From: Ruminococcus flavefaciens
GTDB lineage: Bacteria; Bacillota; Clostridia; Oscillospirales; Ruminococcaceae
Direction: 5' to 3'
Assembly: GCA_002348905.1 (NCBI GenBank)
Contig: DEBW01000034.1
Span: 23,924 to 32,243, forward strand
DNA length: 8,320 nt
Position 1 is the stretch's first letter. The number at the start of each line of letters is the position of its first letter. The position numbers and the translations under genes are program-made. The notes beneath the pieces were generated by a model that was given only the letters and a program-made list of their open reading frames with translations, was not told where the DNA came from and made no database searches. Shown here piece after piece: positions 1-5,802 of this stretch.

Positions 1-789
1 AAATATCTGTACATTGAGTCCGAGAGCTTCAAGCAGTCTGCGTATCTCCTTCTCGTCGCCAGGTCCTATAGACCATGCATTATAAAGGTTTACAGTACGT
101 GCCTTTTTAGCTTCGTATGCCTTCTTCTTATCTTCATAGTTCGGATCATTTTTGCTGAAAGGAGTATAATCTATGTACTTCTTAGGCTCAAATCCGAATC
201 TGTGAAGTATACCGTGGTAAACTACATCATATGCGGACGAGAATACCTTTGCACTGAATCCAGGACAGTGAAGCGGTACTACTGTTGCTGTGACTTCTTC
301 CTGTGCATGATTTACAACGCTCTCGATATCGTCGCCGATTACGCCAGGCGCACAGGTATTGCAGACAAAGATAGCTGTCGGGTGGAAACGTCTGTCAGCT
401 TCGATGATTGCTGCGTAAAGCTTGTCGTTACCACCGTTGATAACGTCATATTCGTCAAGATTGGTACTGAACCACCTTGCGCCTTCCATTTGTACGCCTC
501 TGGCTGCACCGAACTGCTTGATGCTGAAATCAACACCGTGAGACTGTGAACCACATCCTACAGGGCCGTGCATTATAACTACAGAGTCCTTCGTTGAGAA
601 TGAGATAAGCGTTGATACGCCCATCTGACAGAACATAGCCTGTGTAAAGCTTCTGTCGCATCTTCCGAGACATCCGGCACATGAACCTTTTCTCAGGTCA
701 CTTGTACATCCGCCGAATGCGTAAGCTGTAGCTCGCTGTCTTTCTCTCGGATTAGGAACCTGAACATCAAAATTAACATCAAATTTCAT
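1..789 (-). CDS. NifD-like nitrogenase component 1 subunit, partial (C-terminus beyond left edge)
   Basis: Open frame of 263 codons from ATG (787-789) to the window edge, with no stop seen. It belongs to the nitrogenase component 1 (oxidoreductase) superfamily, whose alpha-type subunits hold half of the P-cluster and the active-site cofactor. The motif HGPVGCG (residues 74-80) is NifD-like, and CAPGVIGDD (146-154) matches the second conserved loop. Cys54, Cys79 and Cys146 are spaced 25 and 67 residues apart, close to the P-cluster ligands 62/88/154 of Azotobacter NifD. The equivalent of cofactor ligand Cys275 would fall a few residues beyond the edge, so it cannot be checked. An extra set, Cys28, Cys37, Cys40 and Cys44, precedes the domain and could bind another Fe-S cluster (inference). 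The start is supported by GGAGG, which lies inside the last codons of the K-like gene, 6 bp away, suggesting coupled translation. True NifD is possible but the context is not a standard nif operon. Confidence 0.9.
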   Translation of the reverse strand, partial: MKFDVNFDVQVPNPRERQRATAYAFGGCTSDLRKGSCAGCLGRCDRSFTQAMFCQMGVSTLISFSTKDSVVIMHGPVGCGSQSHGVDFSIKQFGAARGVQMEGARWFSTNLDEYDVINGGNDKLYAAIIEADRRFHPTAIFVCNTCAPGVIGDDIESVVNHAQEEVTATVVPLHCPGFSAKVFSSAYDVVYHGILHRFGFEPKKYIDYTPFSKNDPNYEDKKKAYEAKKARTVNLYNAWSIGPGDEKEIRRLLEALGLNVQIF

Positions 790-795
790 TTATGT

Positions 796-2130
796 TTACC
801 TCCCTGCTACTTGTCCTGTAATAAGGTCTTCCAGCAATGCAAGACCGCCGTTGAAGCCGGCATAAGTATGATTGATAATGATTCTGCTTATTACAGGGAA
901 TGCTGTATTCAGATAGTTTCCGCCGAGTACCTGTGCAAGCTTTCGGTCTATAGTGCTTCCGAGTACGAATACCGGTGAAAGTGTATCATAATATGTTTCC
1001 GAACGAAACTGCGGATTATTCTGAGTGATGTGCTGCTGTATCTTGAATGTATCTGTCTCGAATACAAGCTCCGGACGGTTTGAGAAATTCTCAGCATCAA
1101 AACGCTCCTGAATTGCTTTTTTCTGGTAATCCTTCAAATCGTCAGTGATGAAAATATACTCAGGCAGCCAGCCTATCTCATTGTCAAGATATAGCGCATA
1201 CGGAAGCGCTTCTGTTGAGTTGTTGATAACTACAGCATAATTCTGGAAGTCTGTATCAGCTATGACATCGCTCGCACGGTCAACATACTGATAGTATCTG
1301 TATAACTCTCCTTCAAGAGCCTTTTCTGCAAACTCTTTATCTATGCCGAGCTTCTCAGCAATTTCAAGCACAAACTTTACTGTTGCCTGAGCGCCGACAG
1401 GAAGATTTGTCACATGGAAATCTATGCCATGCTTTGCTTTAGCTGCCTTTGCAGTCTTTTTAGCGTATAAAGGCGAGAAAAGTATGTTAAGAGATGCTTT
1501 GCCTGCATTTTTAACGTCCTCGATAGTCTGGTCAGGAGTAAAGAAGGTTGTAGCTTCAACTCCGATAAGTCTGAGGACACGGCGTATCTCTTCAAGGTCG
1601 CCTCTGAAAAACGGATCATACGCCGGTACAAGTCCGAGAAGGTTTACACGCTTAGGATCTTTCTCCTGCTGTACAGGGATGAACTGCTCGAAAAGTCCTT
1701 CCATTATCGCATCATAGCCTGCATATGAATTGCCCTTGAATCCGCCTGTATCAACAAATACAAGAGGAGATTCCGGCTTTTCGACCTCGCTGATGACGGA
1801 CTCAACGTCATCACCTATAAGGTCTGTCATACAGCTTGTTACAACAACGAAAAGGTCGCCGTCCATAACGTCATATGCAGCTTCTATCTCTTTTTTAAGG
1901 CGCTCTGCACCGCCGAAAATTATCTCTCTTTCACTTACATTTGAGCTTGGAAGTGAAGCTCCGCCGCAGTAGCCGACTCCTAAGTATCCGCCGTAAGCAT
2001 ATGAATTTGTAAGCTGTCCGCCGCAGCCCTGTGCGCCGTGGATTATCGGGATAACACGAGGCAAAGAAGTCAGTGTTGCAAGCGCACCGCCGAGCATACA
2101 TGAAAATCTTGGTCTTTCAACAAATGACAT
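796..2130 (-). CDS. NifK-like nitrogenase component 1 subunit
   Basis: A 444-residue member of the nitrogenase component 1 superfamily and the likely partner of the D-like protein encoded just downstream. HGAQGCGG (31-38) resembles the NifK motif HGSQGC, and SCMTDLIGDD (99-108) resembles the NifK loop ending in VIGDD. Cys11, Cys36 and Cys100 (25 and 64 apart) fit the NifK P-cluster ligands 70/95/153. The C-terminal part has the family's usual glycine-rich finish (TYAGFNGG, about residues 424-431). At 444 residues it is shorter than typical NifK (about 520), mainly because the N-terminal extension before the first cysteine is missing. The ATG is preceded by AGGAGGAG with good spacing, 17 bp after the cysK stop. 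A cytoplasmic heterodimer or heterotetramer with the D-like subunit is expected from the family. NifE/NifN-type scaffold roles or a Mar- or Nfl-type reductase are alternatives; the substrate is unknown. Confidence 0.9.
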   Translation of the reverse strand: MSFVERPRFSCMLGGALATLTSLPRVIPIIHGAQGCGGQLTNSYAYGGYLGVGYCGGASLPSSNVSEREIIFGGAERLKKEIEAAYDVMDGDLFVVVTSCMTDLIGDDVESVISEVEKPESPLVFVDTGGFKGNSYAGYDAIMEGLFEQFIPVQQEKDPKRVNLLGLVPAYDPFFRGDLEEIRRVLRLIGVEATTFFTPDQTIEDVKNAGKASLNILFSPLYAKKTAKAAKAKHGIDFHVTNLPVGAQATVKFVLEIAEKLGIDKEFAEKALEGELYRYYQYVDRASDVIADTDFQNYAVVINNSTEALPYALYLDNEIGWLPEYIFITDDLKDYQKKAIQERFDAENFSNRPELVFETDTFKIQQHITQNNPQFRSETYYDTLSPVFVLGSTIDRKLAQVLGGNYLNTAFPVISRIIINHTYAGFNGGLALLEDLITGQVAGR

Positions 2131-2147
2131 AAAAACACTCCTCCTGA

Positions 2148-3092
2148 TTATATCAATTCTTTTGGTTGGTCAAACAGAGCGGTACTGAGATAACGCTCGC
2201 CTGTATCCGGAAGAAGTACAACTACACGCTTATTCTCATTTTCTTTGCGCTTTGCTATCTGAATTGCTGCAAACAGTGCAGCTCCTGAGGATATTCCCAC
2301 GAGAAGTCCCTCCAGTCTTGCAGCTTCACGGGCTGTTTCAAGAGCTTCCTTGTTCTTTACACGGTATATCTCATCAATTACGCTTCTGTCAAGTATATTG
2401 GGAACAAAGCCTGCTCCGATTCCCTGTATTGCGTGGCTTCCGGGAGCTTCACCTGATAATACAGATGAATCATAAGGCTCAACAGCAACTATCTTTACAT
2501 CAGGATTTGCTTCTTTCAAAGCTCTGCCGACACCTGTTATTGTACCGCCTGAGCCAACTCCTCCTACGAAAAAATCGACCTTTCCGTCAGTATCACGGAG
2601 TATCTCCTGAGCTGTAGTCTTGCTGTGTATCTCAGGGTTGGCAGGATTATCGAACTGGTGAAGTATCAACGAATCCTCTATCAGTGAATTAAGTTCCTCA
2701 GCCTTTCTGATAGCGCCTTTCATTCCGTCTGCTGCCGGAGTAAGCACTATTTCTGCACCAAGCTGTGTAACGAGTTTTCTTCTCTCAACGGACATACTCT
2801 CAGGCATTGTAAGTATAAGATGATATCCCTTTACTGCTGCTACAAACGCAAGTCCGATACCGGTGTTGCCGCTTGTAGGCTCGATAAGAGTTGTTTCTGT
2901 TGTTATCTTTCCTTTCTGCTCTGCGTCCTCTATCATAGCAAGTGCTATCCTGTCCTTGACGCTTCCGAGAGGATTGAACGATTCTACCTTTGCCACGAGT
3001 TCAGCATGAAGTTTTCCTTCATATAGATGCTGAACCTGCACTAACGGTGTATTTCCAATAAGTTTTGTCAGATTTTCAGCAATATTTGCCAT
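2148..3092 (-). CDS. cysK: Cysteine synthase (O-acetylserine sulfhydrylase)
   Basis: A 314-residue PLP enzyme of the CysK/CysM family, which makes cysteine from O-acetylserine and sulfide in the cytoplasm. The PLP lysine sits in NPLGSVKDR (Lys46). The substrate loop TSGNTG is at residues 73-78, the phosphate-binding loop GGVGSGGT at 177-184, and GISSGAA at 266-272. The end has the usual LPDTGERYLST motif. Length and motifs are complete, so an active enzyme is likely. The ATG has AGAGGT upstream, inside the final codons of the NifX-like gene, which ends only 3 bp away. Placement between a NifX-family protein and two nitrogenase-like subunits is unusual. It may capture sulfide or a related product made by the reductase, or feed cysteine sulfur to metallocluster assembly; both are inference. 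CysM-type specificity or use of another thiol nucleophile cannot be excluded. Confidence 0.93.
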   Translation of the reverse strand: MANIAENLTKLIGNTPLVQVQHLYEGKLHAELVAKVESFNPLGSVKDRIALAMIEDAEQKGKITTETTLIEPTSGNTGIGLAFVAAVKGYHLILTMPESMSVERRKLVTQLGAEIVLTPAADGMKGAIRKAEELNSLIEDSLILHQFDNPANPEIHSKTTAQEILRDTDGKVDFFVGGVGSGGTITGVGRALKEANPDVKIVAVEPYDSSVLSGEAPGSHAIQGIGAGFVPNILDRSVIDEIYRVKNKEALETAREAARLEGLLVGISSGAALFAAIQIAKRKENENKRVVVLLPDTGERYLSTALFDQPKELI

Positions 3093-3095
3093 ATC

Positions 3096-3452
3096 TCAGA
3101 CCTCTTTCCTTTTATTTATTTTTTCTTGATATTGCAGTATCTTTTCAAGTATCATATCAACATCGGCATTCGGCATTTCAAAATACTTCTGCTTCTGATA
3201 CTCAAAATATTTCTGCATACGACTGCCGATACGGGATGCGATGATGTACTGACATTCCCCTACTGCAAGCAGTCTTTCCTCAGCCGATTCATGCTGACCG
3301 GTACAGCTTCCGGCTCCGTTTTCAAATGAAACGATACCGTCCACTGACCATTTCTTATCCTCAGCTTGATAAATTATTATCTGCGGAGCTGAACCAAAAT
3401 GAGAATTTACCTTCTCTCCGTCTGTTGTTGCTATCGCTACCTTATAAGCCAT
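3096..3452 (-). CDS. NifX/NifB C-terminal family protein (iron-molybdenum cofactor binding-like)
   Basis: A small protein of 118 residues consisting of one dinitrogenase iron-molybdenum cofactor biosynthesis domain (NifX, NafY, NifB C-terminal family). Typical features are the N-terminal strand VAIATTDG, the HFG motif (18-20), and the SRIG segment (73-76). Family members bind or shuttle Fe-S or FeMo-co precursors. Two cysteines, Cys50 (GSCTGQH) and Cys67 (GECQ), are possible ligands. The tail is lysine-rich and helical. A GTG at 3459-3461 would add three residues, but AAGGTG lies 6 nt before the ATG at 3450-3452 and overlaps that GTG, so the ATG is chosen. It starts 10 bp after the flavodoxin stop and ends 3 bp before cysK. 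It probably serves cofactor handling for the nitrogenase-like pair (inference). Stand-alone relatives with no nitrogenase role are also common in anaerobes. Confidence 0.85.
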   Translation of the reverse strand: MAYKVAIATTDGEKVNSHFGSAPQIIIYQAEDKKWSVDGIVSFENGAGSCTGQHESAEERLLAVGECQYIIASRIGSRMQKYFEYQKQKYFEMPNADVDMILEKILQYQEKINKRKEV

Positions 3453-3458
3453 GCCCAA

Positions 3459-3464
3459 CACCTT
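3459..3464 (-). promoter_or_regulatory. Ribosome binding site deciding the NifX-like start
   Basis: AAGGTG on the minus strand, overlapping the flavodoxin stop codon, lies 6 nt before the ATG at 3450-3452. It covers the alternative GTG start, which therefore would have no usable Shine-Dalgarno. Confidence 0.7.
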
Positions 3465-3948
3465 ATTTTTCAGCTATAGCTTTCAGTATCTCAGAACGTG
3501 GCGTATCTGCATCCGCCTGACTGAAAGTGCTTCCGTCGATTATAACTGTAGTATCTGAAACGCTTGTTTTCAGACCTTTTGCAGATTCTCCAAGACCGTC
3601 TTTGCCGGATGTCGCAAATAAAACTATGTTCTTTCCCGAAAAGTCGTAGCTTTCGAGGAACGTATTCACAATATGCGGAGCAATTCCCCACCATACCGGA
3701 AATCCAAGATATATCTTTTCATACTCAGATACGTCAATATCGCCTTTCTTTATTTCCGGACGAGATGACGGAGTATGTGTTTCAACAAAGCTGCGTGACT
3801 GTTCGTTCTGCCAGTCAAGGTCTGCATTTGTGTACGGTACTTCCGGCTTTATCTCATAAAGCTCACTTCCTGAAAATTCTGCAAGTTCTTTTGCAGCAGC
3901 AGCGGTAACTCCGCTTGCACTGAAATATGCAACTAACTTTTTGGACAT
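3463..3948 (-). CDS. Flavodoxin (short-chain, Flavodoxin_4-like)
   Basis: A 161-residue single-domain flavodoxin-like protein, expected to bind FMN and carry electrons in the cytoplasm. The N-terminal beta strand runs into the phosphate loop SASGVT (10-15), which replaces the classical T/SxTGxT. The isoalloxazine-flanking loop is GFPVWWG (82-88), and a third FMN-contact loop is FATSGKDG (111-118). It is the first gene of the nitrogenase-like operon, with a strong AGGAGG before the ATG and a consensus promoter about 80 bp upstream. Nif systems often use a flavodoxin (NifF) as reductant, so a donor role for the reductase encoded downstream is plausible. However, this subfamily differs from NifF and includes quinone or general FMN reductases, so the role is inference. 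There are no cysteines or membrane segments. Confidence 0.88.
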   Translation of the reverse strand: MSKKLVAYFSASGVTAAAAKELAEFSGSELYEIKPEVPYTNADLDWQNEQSRSFVETHTPSSRPEIKKGDIDVSEYEKIYLGFPVWWGIAPHIVNTFLESYDFSGKNIVLFATSGKDGLGESAKGLKTSVSDTTVIIDGSTFSQADADTPRSEILKAIAEK

Positions 3949-4028
3949 ACTATTTTTCCTCCTTGAATATTGATATAGCCACTTAAAATTCTTTTTGCGT
4001 AGTAATCATATGTGTTTAGTATGTATTA

Positions 4029-4057
4029 AGTATATCATAGTTCCATTTGTTTGTCCA
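4029..4057 (-). promoter_or_regulatory. Promoter of the flavodoxin/nitrogenase-like operon
   Basis: On the minus strand, a -35 TGGACA (4052-4057) and a -10 TATACT (4029-4034) are separated by exactly 17 bp, with an extended TGA just before the -10. This predicts a start near 4022 and a leader of about 74 nt before the flavodoxin ATG. The -35 hexamer is part of a direct repeat of TGGA elements, spaced 13 bp, that could be an operator, but I recognise no regulator site. No other gap in the operon exceeds 17 bp, so all five genes probably depend on this promoter. Confidence 0.75.
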
Positions 4058-4127
4058 ATTCTTCTTTTTTAGAATCAATTATCATAAAAAATGATTGTCT
4101 CCATAAAGAATTTATGCCTATAAATAA

Positions 4128-4164
4128 AAACAGTTCCCACGCCCGATAAACGTGAGAACTGTTT
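4128..4164 (-). terminator. Rho-independent terminator after the GGDEF gene
   Basis: A 14-bp stem (arms 4128-4141 and 4151-4164) with a 9-nt loop. The single C/A mismatch on the plus strand becomes a G-U wobble in the minus-strand RNA, so the stem is fully paired in that direction. It is followed by UUUAUUUA. It begins 14 bp after the GGDEF stop codon and separates that gene from the operon promoter downstream. Confidence 0.88.
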
Positions 4165-4178
4165 AACACAACTTATAC

Positions 4179-5576
4179 TTACCTGTATTTCCGCTCAGGA
4201 TATTCCGCATAGTACGCTTTTTTGTCGATATACATTCTTTCGTCTGCGATCCTCATTGCTGTAAGGATGTCACTGTTTTTTTCAGCAAAACTATATCCTA
4301 CGGCAAAATGCACATCCGCAAATGAATCTGCTTTCATCCTGAGCTGCTGAAGTCTCGCCCTGATAGCATCTTCGCTTATTTCAGTGGCTATCAGCATAAA
4401 TTCATCTCCGCCTGCACGATATACCTCACAGTCAAAGAAAACCTGACTTATTATTGCTGAAGCTATGCGAAGGATACGGTCTCCGGAACTATGTCCTTTT
4501 TCATCATTCACACGCTTCAAGCCGTTCAAATCTGCAAACACTACCGCATACGGCACTGTTATCTCAGTTTTTCCGCTGAGAATGGAATTTACTGTGCTAT
4601 TCATCGCATTACGGTTCTTGCATCCCGTCAGCATATCCGTCGAACTAAGTATCTCAAGCTTCTGCATAAGCTGATAGTTTGCTATCTCCGAGGCAATAAA
4701 AAATGTCGATAATTCAAGCGTTTCCTTTATTCTTACAGCATCCTCAGTCCTGAAATTAAAAGCAAACAAGTATCCCAGAGTATTGCTGTTATGCTTCAGC
4801 GGAAAAAGAACAAGACTGTTTACACCTGCTCTTACAAGTGACAAATGCCACTCCGGATTTATCGACGCAACCCATTTCCTGTCATTTTCATCCTTTATTA
4901 TAGCACACGAGCTTCCTCCGATAGTTGCATCCAAGGTACTTACGATATTGTAAAAGCTTCCAGTTAAATAGTTGTCTATAGACCTCAGCTCACTTTCAGG
5001 GCTGATCGACTCACAAAAATTTACACACGTTTGCTTTTCCGGTTCGGTCAGAATGATACAGCACTGCTCTGCTCCGCACATATTTCTCAGGTCTTCGATT
5101 ATCTCTCCGAAAACCTCACGGATATTGTCTTTATCTGCTCCACGCAGCTTGATGCAGTTTTCAATAACAGCAGATGCTGTATCTGCCGCAAGACTCGCCT
5201 GCTGCTCTGAATCAGCAAACGGCTTTACATCATAGGAATACAGGCAGTATCCAACGTTCTCTTTATCCGATTCAAGCGGAAGCAAAAACATATTCACCCA
5301 TATTCCCATACGCTCTACGTTTAAATATGTATGAAGCTGCTCTCCAAGACAGGCTGAACGGTACATAAAGTCCTCGAAATTCTTGTCCTCCGGCAAATAC
5401 TGTGCATACGGCGAATCCGGAATAAACGGGCGATGAAACGTATTTACCATATCATCACAATGAGCTTTATTTGCTGCGGCAATGCGGATATTTCCGTAAC
5501 TTCCGTCCGCATATTTCTCAACTGAAATAATACAGGCTCTGCTTTTATGTTCTGAAAGCAAGTGCTCGAAATTCAT
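4179..5576 (-). CDS. Diguanylate cyclase with GAF-like sensor region
   Basis: A 465-residue soluble protein whose C-terminal third (about 305-460) is a GGDEF domain, which condenses two GTP into cyclic di-GMP. The family entry motif DMLTGCKNRNAMN is near residue 312, the metal- and GTP-binding segment DLNGLKRVND and GHSSGD follow, and the catalytic AGGDEF is near 387-392, all intact. The feedback I-site RxxD expected five residues before GGDEF is replaced by FFDC, so product inhibition is probably absent. Residues about 145-300 look like a GAF domain and the first 130 residues may be a PAS-like sensor; both are diverged and cysteine-rich. No signal peptide or transmembrane segment is seen, so the input is probably intracellular. 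The ATG has an AAGGAAGAAGG ribosome site. The gene stands alone between its own promoter and terminator. Target processes cannot be inferred from the neighbours. Confidence 0.92.
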   Translation of the reverse strand: MNFEHLLSEHKSRACIISVEKYADGSYGNIRIAAANKAHCDDMVNTFHRPFIPDSPYAQYLPEDKNFEDFMYRSACLGEQLHTYLNVERMGIWVNMFLLPLESDKENVGYCLYSYDVKPFADSEQQASLAADTASAVIENCIKLRGADKDNIREVFGEIIEDLRNMCGAEQCCIILTEPEKQTCVNFCESISPESELRSIDNYLTGSFYNIVSTLDATIGGSSCAIIKDENDRKWVASINPEWHLSLVRAGVNSLVLFPLKHNSNTLGYLFAFNFRTEDAVRIKETLELSTFFIASEIANYQLMQKLEILSSTDMLTGCKNRNAMNSTVNSILSGKTEITVPYAVVFADLNGLKRVNDEKGHSSGDRILRIASAIISQVFFDCEVYRAGGDEFMLIATEISEDAIRARLQQLRMKADSFADVHFAVGYSFAEKNSDILTAMRIADERMYIDKKAYYAEYPERKYR

Positions 5577-5666
5577 TGTTAAAAACCTTCTTCCTTCAAA
5601 ATAATTCTTCCCTCATTATGTCAATTTTCGCTGCACTTTAATATATAACTATATCCTTATATTTTT

Positions 5667-5695
5667 ATTATATCACACTGTCTTATCTTTTTCAA
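5667..5695 (-). promoter_or_regulatory. Promoter of the GGDEF gene
   Basis: On the minus strand, -35 TTGAAA (5690-5695) and a perfect -10 TATAAT (5667-5672) are 17 bp apart, with an extended TGA before the -10. The predicted start is near 5660, giving a leader of about 84 nt that is A/T-rich and shows no riboswitch that I recognise. Confidence 0.85.
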
Positions 5696-5728
5696 GCACT
5701 ATTTCAGTTTTAAAAAAATATGTTAAAA

Positions 5729-5760
5729 TCAATGGGCGCACCCGAAAGTACGCCCGTTGA
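5729..5760 (-). terminator. Terminator after the dockerin protein gene
   Basis: Arms 5729-5741 and 5748-5760 form a 13-bp G/C-rich stem with one C-A mismatch and one G-U wobble in the minus-strand RNA, around a 6-nt loop. A short AUUUU run follows at once and a run of seven U a little later. It lies about 43 bp beyond the stop codon. Termination on the plus strand is unlikely because no T-run follows in that direction. Confidence 0.72.
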
Positions 5761-5802
5761 AGGTAATATGGAGGAGAATTCCTAATTACTGCTAATCAGC
5801 TT

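Noticed and set aside
202..549. Plus-strand open frame of 115 codons, cysteine-rich
   Set aside because: It lies antisense inside the NifD-like gene, has no ribosome site, and its cysteines come from the reverse of conserved codons.
1..3948. Calling the operon a standard nitrogen-fixation (nif) cluster
   Set aside because: No NifH, NifE, NifN or NifB is visible, gene order is reversed, the K-like subunit is short, and a cysK is embedded.
3983..4009. Nine-codon upstream frame (ATG to TAA) in the leader of the flavodoxin operon
   Set aside because: It has no ribosome site and no cysteine or other regulatory codon run, so it is probably chance.
4079..4097. Hairpin ATCAT/ATGAT upstream of the operon promoter
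   Set aside because: The stem is only 5 A/T-rich base pairs with no T-run; the strong terminator at 4128-4164 already explains the gap.
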